Origin: Rhodonellum psychrophilum GCM71 = DSM 17998
GTDB lineage: Bacteria; Bacteroidota; Bacteroidia; Cytophagales; Cyclobacteriaceae
Length of the DNA stretch: 64,000 nucleotides
Direction of reading: 5' to 3'
NCBI RefSeq assembly: GCF_000381545.1
Contig: NZ_KB906688.1
Location: forward strand, 26,004-90,003
In this document: piece after piece, positions 1-9,332 of the stretch
Numbering within the stretch: position 1 is the first letter of the stretch
How the letters are laid out: every line of letters begins with the position of its first letter
Notes under the pieces: model-generated
Seen by the model: only the letters and a program-made list of their open reading frames with translations
Told to the model about the DNA's origin: nothing
Databases searched by the model: none
Position numbers and translations under genes: made by a program

Positions 1-1696
1 CAAATTGATGGTAGGTCAGACTCACATCACAATGCTCACATTCAGGGATCCAACCGCAATCGTCACAGGCAATATAAGGGGCATAACCCCTACGGTTTTG
101 AAAAATCAGCACCTGTTCCTGCTTGTTGAGCGTCTCCTGTATTTTTTCCCGCATCAGTCTGGTAAAATCCAGCTTGAGCAGGTTTTTCTTTTTGTCCACC
201 AAAATATCGGAAAGCTGGTATTGGGGAAGTGATGCCCCTCCATAGCGTTTGTCCAGAAAGACATATCCGTATTTTTTTGTGCGTGAATTGTAATAGCTTT
301 CAAATGATGGAGTCGCTGAGCCCAGGATCGTTTTTGCCTGGTGCAGCCACGCCAGCATGAGCACAGCATCCCTGGCCTGAAAGCGTGGGGCGGGATCGTA
401 TTGTTTGTACGAACTCTCATGCTCCTCATCCACGATGACCAATCCCAGACTGTCAAAAGGCAAAAAAATCGAAGACCTTACGCCGATGACAAAGGAAAAT
501 TTGCCGCTGAGCACACCGTTCCAAACCTCCACGCGCTCATTGTCGGAGTATTTGGAATGGTAAACACCCATTTTGCTCCCGAAAACCTTTCGGAGTCGGG
601 AAACCATGTGGGTGGTCAAGGCGATTTCAGGCAACAACAAAAGCACTTGGGAGCCACTGTCCAAGGCCTCATTGATCAGCTGGATGTAAATTTCAGTCTT
701 GCCGCTTCCGGTAATGCCATGCAGCAAGAGTGTGTTTTTTTCCTCAAATTGGGTTTTGATTTGCTGAAGGGCTTCGTCCTGTTCGGTGGAAAGGATGATT
801 TTCTCCTCCGTTGCATTCATCTCCTCAAAGCGACTGATGATGATTTTATACTCTTCCAAAACTCCGTTTTTGATCAGTGTTTTGATGGAACTTCCCGTCA
901 TTCCTGCATCCGTGAACACCTTCTTGTCCAAACCTTTGATATTCAGTTCCGGTTTCTGGTAAATGGGGATTTCCTGAAGGTATTTGAGCAGGATTTCTTC
1001 TTGCTTGGGTTTGTTGGCCAATTCTTTAAAAAGCGATTCCAATGCTTTGATATCGGAAAAGTAAGGTGGACAAAGCCTGATTCTGGATTCTACTTTGGGG
1101 CTGTATTTTTCCATCACCTTTTCAAAGACCAGAATGGCTTCCTTGATGATCAAACTTTTGATGATCCCCTGAATGGATTTGATCCCCAACAAATCCTCGC
1201 ATTCCTCATAACTGAGTTCTTTCTTGCTGGCAAGTGCCTGAAGGATGATTTCCTCCCGTGCATCCAAAGGGTAGGGGGATTGGTCGGAATCATAGCTGGG
1301 ATTGAGTTGGATTTTGCTTTGGCTGCTGAGCTTGAGCCCCGAAGGCAAAGCGGCATTCATCACCTCTCCGATATGACAGCAATAATATTCCGCCATCCAA
1401 ACCCAAAATTTGATCTGAAGTGGATTGACTGTCGCAAAGGTGTCCAGCACATCCAAGATCGGTTTTGCCTCATATTCTTTGGGGGCCTTTTGATGTACCT
1501 TGGCGATAATGCCCGTCAGAACCTTCTTGAGCCCAAACTGGACGATCACCCGGTAGCCAATGCCGATTTCATCTGCAAAATTCCTGGGGATTTTGTAGGT
1601 GAACATCTTGGGGATGGGGACAGGCATGATGATGTCAGCATACAAATTGGATTTGCTGTCCTGTGGTGCGTAAGCGTCTCCGAATAAACTCTCCAA
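1..1696 (-). CDS. priA: Primosomal protein N' (replication restart helicase PriA), 3' part missing
   Basis: PriA is a superfamily 2 DNA helicase that reloads the replisome at stalled forks. Reading leftwards, the frame gives the N-terminal DNA-binding segment (YADIIMPVPIPKMFTYKIP), then Walker A LLHGITGSGKTEIY, the DEEH box (VIVDEEHESSYKQYDP), a GSATPS motif, and the first cysteines of the zinc-binding region (CDDCGWIPECEHCD) just before the window edge, so the C-terminal helicase lobe lies outside. The frame is open from a TAA directly upstream. The first usable start is TTG at 1694-1696, giving about 23 residues before the conserved YADIIMP; the first ATG (1625-1627) lies inside that motif and would cut it. 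It follows the DUF255 gene by 6 nt, so the two are probably co-transcribed. Family is certain; the start is not. Confidence 0.9.
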   Translation of the reverse strand, partial: MESLFGDAYAPQDSKSNLYADIIMPVPIPKMFTYKIPRNFADEIGIGYRVIVQFGLKKVLTGIIAKVHQKAPKEYEAKPILDVLDTFATVNPLQIKFWVWMAEYYCCHIGEVMNAALPSGLKLSSQSKIQLNPSYDSDQSPYPLDAREEIILQALASKKELSYEECEDLLGIKSIQGIIKSLIIKEAILVFEKVMEKYSPKVESRIRLCPPYFSDIKALESLFKELANKPKQEEILLKYLQEIPIYQKPELNIKGLDKKVFTDAGMTGSSIKTLIKNGVLEEYKIIISRFEEMNATEEKIILSTEQDEALQQIKTQFEEKNTLLLHGITGSGKTEIYIQLINEALDSGSQVLLLLPEIALTTHMVSRLRKVFGSKMGVYHSKYSDNERVEVWNGVLSGKFSFVIGVRSSIFLPFDSLGLVIVDEEHESSYKQYDPAPRFQARDAVLMLAWLHQAKTILGSATPSFESYYNSRTKKYGYVFLDKRYGGASLPQYQLSDILVDKKKNLLKLDFTRLMREKIQETLNKQEQVLIFQNRRGYAPYIACDDCGWIPECEHCDVSLTYHQF

Positions 1697-1702
1697 AAGT
1701 AT

Positions 1703-3733
1703 TTAGGCTAAAGTGGGCAATTGTACCAAAGCGTCGGCTGGATCAGCAACCGGCTTTTGACAGGCCTTGTTGAAACATACGTAAATTAAAGCATTTCCCT
1801 CCAGATCAGGGGTCTTGTGTGCCAGTAGTGGAGGATTTTCTCCGACATTCTCCGTCGCTGCAAGGATAAAATGTGGATGATGGGATTGCATCAAGGTTTT
1901 GGCTTTATCCTTTGCTCCTGTGCCTACGATGACGATTTCGGCTTTTCGGACTAAAGTGGTCAAATACAAACTGGCCCAATTGCACAGATATGCGGGTTCG
2001 GATACAATCAGTTTATGGATCGATCCAAGCATATTCTGGGCAATTTCAGCATATTTTTCCTCATAGAAATACAGACCCAGATCCTGGAGATTTCGGGCCA
2101 TAATGGAATTCGAAGCGGGGATGACATTGTCGAAAAGCTCTTTTTTGTTGGCGATGAGTTTTTCCGCCTTGGGATTGTTGAAAAAGAAAAAACCATCCTC
2201 TGGGTCAAGGAAATTGTCCAAAACAAAATCACATAATTTCTTGGCTTCAATCAGCCATTTTTGATCAAATGTGGCTTGATAGAGGGCTATAAAACCCCGG
2301 ATCACGGCGGCATAATCCTCCAGAAATGCGGGCGTATATGCCGTTCCGTTTTTATAAGACCTTTGAAGAACCCCATTCAGGAGCATCTTTTTTAAAATAA
2401 ATTCCCCGTTGCTGACGGCCAAATCCAATGGTTTTATGTCGCTGGTGGCCAAATAGGCCTGTACCAATCCGGAAATCATCAACCCATTCCAGCCACTCAG
2501 GATTTTGTCATCCAGTCCTGGGTATATTCTCTTGCTCCGCACTTGGAGGAGTTTTTCTTTGGTTTGCTGTAGCCTTTTCAGATATTCAGTTTCGGAAATT
2601 CCCTCAGCCTTGGCCAGTGTCTCATAGGAATCGGTCTGGAAAAGAATGTTCACCCCTTCTTCCCAGTTTCCGTCCTTTTTGAGGGTGTAGAGTTTGGCAA
2701 ACCATCCCAGGTCTTCCCCCAGCAGGCTTTCCAACTCGGTATATTTCCAGGTATGGAATTTCCCTTCCACCCCTTCACTGTCCGCATCTTGTGCGGCAAA
2801 AAAACCACCTTCTTCCTGAAGCATTTCGGATTCCAACCAGCCTAGGGTTTCATTTACCTTTTCCTTGAAAAAAGGGTCCTGGGTAATCTGAAAGGCTTTG
2901 GCATAAAGCTCCAGCAATTGTCCATTGTCATAGAGCATTTTCTCAAAATGAGGGGCAAACCATTCCCCATCCACCGAGTACCTGGAAAACCCACCCCGGA
3001 GATGATCGTAAATACCGCCCATTCCTATTTTTCGGAGTGTAAAGAATACTTCATCCAATAGGGTTTCGTCTTTCTTGAGGACTCCATAGTCCAAAAGAAA
3101 ACTCCAAATGGCTGGCATGGGGAATTTTGGGCTGCGTTTCATACCTCCCCATTCCGGGTCGAATTTGTCCCGCAATTGCTTGACGACAGCGGCAAGTTCT
3201 TCCTTGGAAAGCAGGGCTTTTGCAGCTTTCAAATCATATTTTTCACTTTCACTTCTGGCGATACTTTTCCCGAACCCTTCGGCGCTCTCGGCCAACTGGT
3301 CGAAATGTTTTTCGAATGAATCCGCGATGTTGCTGAGCAAACCTTTCCATTGTTTGTTCGGGAAATAGGTGCCTCCGTAAAATGGTTTTTGGTTTGGCAT
3401 CAAAAATACATTCAGAGGCCATCCTCCCTGCAAACCCATGGTTTGCACGGCTTCCATGTAGATGTTGTCCAGGTCAGGTCTTTCCTCACGGTCGATTTTG
3501 ATGCAGACAAAATGGGTATTCATGAGCGCAGCGGTGGTCGCGTCTTCGAAGCTTTCCTTCTCCATTACATGGCACCAGTGACAGGCAGAATAACCAATGC
3601 TGACCAAAATAGGCTTGTTTTCCGCTTTTGATTTACGAAGGGCTTCCTCTCCCCAAGGATACCAATCCACGGGATTATGGGCATGCTGGAGGAGATAGGG
3701 GCTTTGGCTATGGATTAATCTATTTGTCTTCAT
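1703..3733 (-). CDS. Thioredoxin-domain / DUF255 protein (YyaL/SPATA20 family)
   Basis: The 676-residue protein has an N-terminal thioredoxin-like domain (DUF255) with the motif [14 protein letters not shown] near residue 45, followed by a long alpha/alpha-barrel region resembling N-acylglucosamine 2-epimerases and glycosidases ([31 protein letters not shown]). This is the full-length arrangement of the YyaL/SPATA20 family. The biochemical role is not established; a redox or sugar-related function is usually proposed. I chose ATG at 3731-3733, whose product begins [20 protein letters not shown], the conserved family start. A longer frame to 3865 adds 44 unconserved residues that run into the intergenic gap. 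It sits 67 nt after the GSCFA gene and 6 nt before priA. Confidence 0.88.
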   Translation of the reverse strand: MKTNRLIHSQSPYLLQHAHNPVDWYPWGEEALRKSKAENKPILVSIGYSACHWCHVMEKESFEDATTAALMNTHFVCIKIDREERPDLDNIYMEAVQTMGLQGGWPLNVFLMPNQKPFYGGTYFPNKQWKGLLSNIADSFEKHFDQLAESAEGFGKSIARSESEKYDLKAAKALLSKEELAAVVKQLRDKFDPEWGGMKRSPKFPMPAIWSFLLDYGVLKKDETLLDEVFFTLRKIGMGGIYDHLRGGFSRYSVDGEWFAPHFEKMLYDNGQLLELYAKAFQITQDPFFKEKVNETLGWLESEMLQEEGGFFAAQDADSEGVEGKFHTWKYTELESLLGEDLGWFAKLYTLKKDGNWEEGVNILFQTDSYETLAKAEGISETEYLKRLQQTKEKLLQVRSKRIYPGLDDKILSGWNGLMISGLVQAYLATSDIKPLDLAVSNGEFILKKMLLNGVLQRSYKNGTAYTPAFLEDYAAVIRGFIALYQATFDQKWLIEAKKLCDFVLDNFLDPEDGFFFFNNPKAEKLIANKKELFDNVIPASNSIMARNLQDLGLYFYEEKYAEIAQNMLGSIHKLIVSEPAYLCNWASLYLTTLVRKAEIVIVGTGAKDKAKTLMQSHHPHFILAATENVGENPPLLAHKTPDLEGNALIYVCFNKACQKPVADPADALVQLPTLA

Positions 3734-3800
3734 GGAAAAATAAAAATTGATGAAAGGGAAATCCCGATTTACGATCACATGAGGGGGCGCAAATCGAATT

Positions 3801-4787
3801 TTATTTCCCCCTGTATTGAACCTGCTTCCTGAGTTGGTCGATCTCTTTGGAAAAATCAAAATCATGGCTCATTCGTTCCAATTTTTTGTGGAGATTTTCG
3901 AGGAACTTCAGGTGGGCAGGGCTCTCCACATTGAAGGGCCTGTGCGCCAAGTCTTTTTTGATGCTTTCCACTTCCTTGATAATCGGGAAGGATTTCGGGT
4001 CGATCCAAGCCATCATGAATTTTTCCCAGATATATTCTTCGGCCTGCTCGGTGGGGTGGACGAGGTCTTCCTTGTAAAATCGATAATCCCGAAGCTCATC
4101 CATCATGATCTCGTAGCTTGGGAAATAATGTGCATTTGGAAATTCGGTGACGATTTCATGACAGGCCAATCGCAAAATACTTTTGCTCAGCTGGTTTTCG
4201 GGGATTCCATCCTTGGTGTGGCGCACAGGACTGACTGTCAGGATGATTTTTGCTTTGGGATTGAATTGCTGGAGGATGGACAAAAAGGAGGCAAATGCCT
4301 TGGTGATTTCCTCTGTTTTCAGCAGGCGCTTTTCGAACAAACCGGCCGGTTGTTTATGGCAATTGGCCACAATTTGATCCGAATTTCCATATTCATAGAC
4401 CCATGCCGTCCCAAAAGTGATCAAGATGTGCGTTGCTTTTTCCAGTTGCACTTTGCTCAGGTGCTGCTTTTTTTGAATCAGTCGGTCCAAGGATTCCTTG
4501 CTATAGGCCACCACATCGGAATGCATGCCGAAATGCAGGTACAGACCATCCCGAATCAAGATCAGATCCGTATTGACCGGCATCTCCAAAATGGAATCTT
4601 CCATGGCTTGGCAGATGGACACTGGATTGAACAAGGTTCCAAAAGGATTGTTGACCATGTTGAATTTCCTGTCCTGGAGTTTCTCGCCTATTGTACTGGA
4701 AAAACAGGACCCAATCGAATACAGGACCGTATCGTGGTTGATTTTTGGTTCAAAAGATGGGATTTCAAAAGCTGTGGTCCATTGCAT
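3801..4787 (-). CDS. GSCFA domain-containing protein
   Basis: The 328-residue protein carries the family signature near its N-terminus ([16 protein letters not shown]; the canonical GSCFA has GSCFS here), an SGNH-like fold segment ([13 protein letters not shown]) and the downstream [13 protein letters not shown] block. GSCFA proteins are common in Bacteroidota and related to SGNH/GDSL hydrolases; DPVHPT-like residues ([17 protein letters not shown]) would supply the catalytic Asp/His. The substrate is unknown. It is probably the first gene of a short minus-strand run with the DUF255 protein and priA. The start at 4787 leaves the motif about 25 residues in, as is normal for the family. A long open frame on the opposite strand (3816-4802) is a shadow. 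Confidence 0.85.
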   Translation of the reverse strand: MQWTTAFEIPSFEPKINHDTVLYSIGSCFSSTIGEKLQDRKFNMVNNPFGTLFNPVSICQAMEDSILEMPVNTDLILIRDGLYLHFGMHSDVVAYSKESLDRLIQKKQHLSKVQLEKATHILITFGTAWVYEYGNSDQIVANCHKQPAGLFEKRLLKTEEITKAFASFLSILQQFNPKAKIILTVSPVRHTKDGIPENQLSKSILRLACHEIVTEFPNAHYFPSYEIMMDELRDYRFYKEDLVHPTEQAEEYIWEKFMMAWIDPKSFPIIKEVESIKKDLAHRPFNVESPAHLKFLENLHKKLERMSHDFDFSKEIDQLRKQVQYRGK

Positions 4788-4873
4788 GTCCTAAAATTAT
4801 AAAGAATGAAGGCAAAGTCATGAGTTTGCGATACTAATTTTTTGAATTTGCCAAGTGGGTGGCAAGGAAACAA

Positions 4874-4906
4874 AAATGAGACCGATCATTTCCATCGGTC
4901 TCATTT
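4874..4906 (-). terminator. Rho-independent terminator of purL
   Basis: A perfect 13-bp inverted repeat (4874-4886 with 4894-4906, loop of 7 nt, core GAGACCGAT/ATCGGTCTC) lies about 130 nt downstream of the purL stop. On the minus strand it is followed by a T-rich tract (TTTTTGTTT). It would separate purL from the GSCFA gene. Confidence 0.75.
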
Positions 4907-5033
4907 CTCTGTTTTTTATATCTTTTTTCGTAATATCCAGCATTCGCTGAAAATCCCCAAACCGGATTTCTCTATCCAAAATCAAAGAATGATTCTGGTT
5001 TTTATTTCCGGTTGGTTTGAAAAGCAATGGCCA

Positions 5034-8000
5034 TCAATGGCTTTCCACCCATTTGTACGCATTCACGAAGGCTTCCACCCAAGGGCTTACTTCTTCGTTG
5101 AGATTTTCCGATGGATAGTAGGGCCAGTTCCAAGGTTTTAGGGATCTTTCGATATGGGGCATGATGGCCAAGTGTCGGCCATCTTCCGATACGATTCCCG
5201 CTACCGCATGGTCGGAACCATTCGGGTTTCCAGGATAGGCTTCATAGCTGTACACCATCCCGATATTGTAGGAATCTTTGGGTTTTGGAAGTTGGAATTT
5301 TCCTTCTCCATGTGCTACCCAGACACCCAGTCTTTGACCGGCAAGGCTGCGGAACATCACCGAATTGTTTTCGGGGATATTGACATTGACAAATGCCGAT
5401 TCGAATTTATGGCTGGCATTGTGGAGCATTTTGGGTTTCACGTCGTGGTCAGGGGTGACCAAACCGAGTTCAACCATCAACTGGCAGCCGTTACAAACCC
5501 CGAGGCTGAGGGTGTCTTTTCTTGCGTAGAAATTGTCCAAAGCCAATTTTGCCTTTTCGTTGTAAAGGAAAGCGCCTGCCCAGCCTTTGGCCGAACCCAA
5601 CACATCGGAGTTGGAGAAACCTCCCACAAATACGATCATCTGCACATCTTCCAGATTCTCACGGCCGGCAATCAAGTCCGTCATGTGCACGTCTTTCACG
5701 TCAAAACCCGCCAACCAAAGCCCGTAGGCCATTTCACGGTCTCCGTTGACTCCTTTTTCACGGATGATGGCGGCACGTTTTCCACTGCTTGTTTTCCTAT
5801 AAGGATTCAAGCCAAAAGCGTCATACGTTCCTTCCCAGTTTTGACCAAATCGATAGGATAATCCTTGGGATTTGTAATTGTTGAACCTGTCCAAAGCCAG
5901 CTGATCGCCGCTCTGTTTTTTGTCCAAGAGATAGGAAGATTTGAACCAAACGTCGCGCATTTCAGCAACAGACAGGCTCAAGTCAGTACCAATTAGTTCT
6001 ACCTTGCCATCAAGGGTTACTTCCCCGATTGAAATGTACGCAATGCCGTGGTTTTCCAAAACGGACCTGGTTCTTTCTGGATTGGCTACCTGGATCAAGA
6101 CTCCTGGGTTTTCGGCAAAAAGTGCCTTGGTCAAATCTTTTTCGGGAAGCCTGTCGGTCTTTACCTTCAATCCGATTTGGTTGGAAGGGAAAGTCATTTC
6201 CAACAAGGCGGTAATCAATCCGCCGGAAGATATGTCATGGCCTGCCAAAATCTCTCCTTTTGAGATCAAGTTCTGAACAGTCATGAATGCTTTCGCAAAA
6301 TATTGGCTGTCCAACACATCAGGGGTTTCGGTACCCACTTTGTTCAAGACCTGCGAGAAGCTGGATCCGCCTAGTTTGGCGCTGTCTTTGGAGAAATCTA
6401 TGTGGAAAACCTTGCTCCCGACGATCGGTTTCAGGTCGGGGGAAACGATTTTTTTGATGTCTGCACAGGTTCCTATTGTCGAAATGATGACAGTACCTGG
6501 CGAAAAGACGATTTTTCCATCGGGATACTTTTGGGTCATGGAGAGTGAATCCTTTCCCGTGGGAATATTGACGCCCAGATCGATGGCAAATTCACTGACT
6601 GCCTGCACCGCCCTGTAAAGCCGGTCATTTTCTCCCGGATTTTTGGAAGGCCACATCCAGTTGGCACTCAGGGAAATTCCCTGCAAGCCTTCCTCGATCG
6701 GCGCCCACACCAGGTTGGTCATCGCTTCCGCAATCGCAAGTCTGGATCCAGCCTCTGGATTGGCCAATGCCGCTACCGGCGCATGCCCTATCGAGGTGGC
6801 GATTCCTTTGACTCCTGTATAATCCATGGCCATGACGGCCACGTTGTTCAATGGCAATTGGATTTCTCCCGTGGTTTGTTGCTTGGCCACCCGGCCCGTT
6901 ACAGATCGGTCCACTTTGTTGGTCAGCCAGTCCTTGCAGGCCACGGCTTCCAATTGCAACACTTCGGTGATGTGTTTTTTGAGGTCTTGGAGCTTGTATT
7001 CAGGCTCTGAAAAATTGACTGCCAAGGTGCTGTCTTCCAGGATTGTCTTTGGAGAGCTGCCAAACATGTAGGAAAGGTTCCAGTCCACAGGTTTTTCGCC
7101 TGTCGCCTGGTTTTCGAACTTGAAGTGCATGTCCCCGGTGGTTTCTCCCACGACATAGAAAGGAGCTCTTTCCCTTTCGGAAATTCTCTTGAGTAAGGCG
7201 ACGTCTTTTTCGCCAACGACCAATCCCATTCTTTCTTGGGATTCATTGCCGATGATTTCCTTGGCCGAAAGGGTAGGGTCTCCGACAGGCAGTTGATCCA
7301 GATAAATGGTTCCCCCTGTGGTTTCCACCAATTCCGAAAGACAGTTCAGGTGTCCACCTGCGCCGTGGTCATGGATGGAAATGATGGGGTTGTCCTCGCT
7401 TTCTGCCATGGCACGGATGACGTTGGCCACCCTTTTTTGCATTTCCGGGTTGGATCTTTGGATGGCATTCAGTTCGATGGCATTGCTGAATTCTCCCGTA
7501 TTGACGGAGGAAACCGCGCTTCCACCCATTCCTATCCTATAATTGTCTCCGCCCATGATGATGATTTTGTCACCTTTTCCGGGTTCGTTTTTCTTGCTGT
7601 ATGGGGCTCTGGTAAAACCCACGCCTCCTGCCATCATGATCACTTTGTCAAATCCATGATGTTTTTGTCCTTCTTCGTGTTCGAAAGTCAAGACTGAACC
7701 TGAGATCATGGGCTGACCGAATTTGTTTCCGAAATCACTTGCGCCATTGGAAGCCTTGATCAGGATGTCCATGGGGCTTTGGTAAAGCCAGTCTCTTTCT
7801 GGAAGATTTTTTTCCCATGACCTGCCTTTTTCCGATCGGGTGTAGGACGTCATATAAACCGCCGTTCCTGCCAGTGGAATGGAGGCAGTACCGCCAGCCA
7901 TTCTGTCCCGGATTTCGCCGCCCGCTCCCGTGGCGGCTCCATTGAAGGGCTCCACAGTGGTAGGGAAATTATGGGTTTCCGCTTTCAGGGAAATGACGGT

Positions 8001-8714
8001 GTCGATGGTCTCTGGCTCAAAAAAATCCGCTTTGTCCTGTGTTTTCGGGGCAAATTGCTGGGCTTTCGGGCCTTGGACGAAGGCCACATTGTCTTTGTAC
8101 GCAGAGACGATTTTATTGGGATGTCTCTTGGAGGTTTCCTTGATGAGTTGAAAAAGGGTGTGTTCCTTTGTTTCTCCATCGATGATAAAAGTGCCATTGA
8201 AGATTTTGTGCCTGCAATGTTCCGAATTGACCTGGCTGAAGCCGAAAACCTCGGAATCTGTAAGGGGTCTTTCCAGTTGACGGCTGACATCCTCCAGGTA
8301 ATCGACCTCTTCTTCACTTAGGGCAAGGCCTTCCTTTTTGCTGTATTCGCCGATATTGGATACCGGGATGATTTTTTCGGGTTCCAGATGGATGTCAAAA
8401 ACATCCTGGTCCAATCCGATATACACTTTCTGCAACATCGGATCGATGGAATCCCCTTCGAGGATTGGGAAGTATTCTTCCATCCGAAGGATACCGCTGA
8501 TACCCATGTTGCCGGAGATTTCGACGGCATTGGTGGACCATGGGGTGATCATTTCTTTTCTTGGTCCCACAAACCTGCCTTCAACCTTTCCGGTTTTTAA
8601 GGCCTTTGCTTCGCCAAAAAGCCAGATGAGTTTGTCGGTGTCAGTGGCATTGAGGGGGTGATGGGATTGTACGGCATATATTTTTGCCTCAAGGGATTGG
8701 AAAAAGAGAATCAT
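5034..8714 (-). CDS. purL: Phosphoribosylformylglycinamidine synthase, single-chain PurL
   Basis: This enzyme converts FGAR, glutamine and ATP to FGAM, the fourth step of purine synthesis. At 1226 residues it is the large single-chain form with an N-terminal domain, linker, two AIRS-type ATP-binding modules and a C-terminal glutamine amidotransferase. Visible marks are SQVNSEHCRHKIFNG, KAETHNFPTTVEPFNGAATG, GGVGFTRAPYSKK, the amidotransferase nucleophile in GVCNGCQLM and the catalytic His in MPHIERSLKPWNWPYY. The start at 8714 (MILFFQSLEAKIY) is preferred over 8768 because a TAnnTTTG promoter element lies at 8747-8754, inside the longer frame, and the extra residues are not typical. The gene is monocistronic, with its own promoter and terminator. 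Confidence 0.95.
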   Translation of the reverse strand: MILFFQSLEAKIYAVQSHHPLNATDTDKLIWLFGEAKALKTGKVEGRFVGPRKEMITPWSTNAVEISGNMGISGILRMEEYFPILEGDSIDPMLQKVYIGLDQDVFDIHLEPEKIIPVSNIGEYSKKEGLALSEEEVDYLEDVSRQLERPLTDSEVFGFSQVNSEHCRHKIFNGTFIIDGETKEHTLFQLIKETSKRHPNKIVSAYKDNVAFVQGPKAQQFAPKTQDKADFFEPETIDTVISLKAETHNFPTTVEPFNGAATGAGGEIRDRMAGGTASIPLAGTAVYMTSYTRSEKGRSWEKNLPERDWLYQSPMDILIKASNGASDFGNKFGQPMISGSVLTFEHEEGQKHHGFDKVIMMAGGVGFTRAPYSKKNEPGKGDKIIIMGGDNYRIGMGGSAVSSVNTGEFSNAIELNAIQRSNPEMQKRVANVIRAMAESEDNPIISIHDHGAGGHLNCLSELVETTGGTIYLDQLPVGDPTLSAKEIIGNESQERMGLVVGEKDVALLKRISERERAPFYVVGETTGDMHFKFENQATGEKPVDWNLSYMFGSSPKTILEDSTLAVNFSEPEYKLQDLKKHITEVLQLEAVACKDWLTNKVDRSVTGRVAKQQTTGEIQLPLNNVAVMAMDYTGVKGIATSIGHAPVAALANPEAGSRLAIAEAMTNLVWAPIEEGLQGISLSANWMWPSKNPGENDRLYRAVQAVSEFAIDLGVNIPTGKDSLSMTQKYPDGKIVFSPGTVIISTIGTCADIKKIVSPDLKPIVGSKVFHIDFSKDSAKLGGSSFSQVLNKVGTETPDVLDSQYFAKAFMTVQNLISKGEILAGHDISSGGLITALLEMTFPSNQIGLKVKTDRLPEKDLTKALFAENPGVLIQVANPERTRSVLENHGIAYISIGEVTLDGKVELIGTDLSLSVAEMRDVWFKSSYLLDKKQSGDQLALDRFNNYKSQGLSYRFGQNWEGTYDAFGLNPYRKTSSGKRAAIIREKGVNGDREMAYGLWLAGFDVKDVHMTDLIAGRENLEDVQMIVFVGGFSNSDVLGSAKGWAGAFLYNEKAKLALDNFYARKDTLSLGVCNGCQLMVELGLVTPDHDVKPKMLHNASHKFESAFVNVNIPENNSVMFRSLAGQRLGVWVAHGEGKFQLPKPKDSYNIGMVYSYEAYPGNPNGSDHAVAGIVSEDGRHLAIMPHIERSLKPWNWPYYPSENLNEEVSPWVEAFVNAYKWVESH

Positions 8715-8746
8715 GTCCGGGGTTTTGGATGGCTTTTCAAGAAGTA

Positions 8747-8754
8747 CAAAGGTA
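8747..8754 (-). promoter_or_regulatory. Bacteroidota -7 element (TACCTTTG) for purL
   Basis: The minus strand reads TACCTTTG, an exact match to the Bacteroidota TAnnTTTG element, about 32 nt upstream of the chosen purL ATG. No convincing -33 TTG is seen at the usual spacing. It argues against the longer purL start. Confidence 0.6.
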
Positions 8755-9332
8755 AACAATTGGGGCAAAAGAATAAAGATTTATCAACAGTCAGGCTCGA
8801 ATAATGAAAGGGGATTGTTTTTTCGCCCATTCGAGCCGTCAGAATAGAGGTTCAATTCCAATTTATAAATCGGCGATTGGAGTCGTTTCCCTTCAATCCT
8901 TTCAATTTTCTGATCAAAATCCATCAGAGAAGTTTTGAAAATAAGGGAATGCCCAAACCAAAAAAAAATAAAAAAATCCGATTTGATTTCTTCTTTGATA
9001 ATGATTTATCGTTTAAATAATTGTGTAAGGAAACACAGTTAAAATTGATTAATTTTATACGTGTAAGTAAATACAGTGGGTATCCTTATCAATTCAAAAA
9101 AAACTGAAACACCGAACTTAGCCGGCCTCAAAATTCCCCAATTGAAAAAATAGTTTCTTCACAAATATGGGGCAACAGGGGCCGGAGTTGTTGGATCTTG
9201 TTGGAGGTGCAATGGGGACAAAAACAGCTATGGCTTTTCCGGGATTCTTAATGGAAGAAGTGCCAGCATACGCCTGTTTGCCAGTTTGATATTTCAAATT
9301 TCAGCTTCTTGAACAATTTTTTTTAGCCACAA
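8755..9332. other. Intergenic region between divergent purL and cyclase genes
   Basis: No gene is supported here. It holds two near-identical 16-bp direct repeats (9023-9038 and 9061-9076, consensus GTGTAAGKAAAYACAG, starts 38 bp apart) in an AT-rich stretch upstream of the cyclase gene. No other known feature is seen. Confidence 0.5.
9023..9076 (+). repeat. Pair of 16-bp direct repeats, possible operator
   Basis: GTGTAAGGAAACACAG (9023-9038) and GTGTAAGTAAATACAG (9061-9076) match at 14 of 16 positions. The first is also a short dyad (GTGT...ACAC). They lie about 260-310 nt before the cyclase start and could be a paired transcription-factor site. Confidence 0.4.

Noticed and set aside
341..1687. 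448-codon open frame on the plus strand
   Set aside because: It is the complement of the priA coding sequence; the minus frame shows helicase motifs and the plus product has none.
3816..4802. 328-codon plus-strand frame
   Set aside because: Exact antisense of the GSCFA gene; long antisense frames are common here because of codon use.
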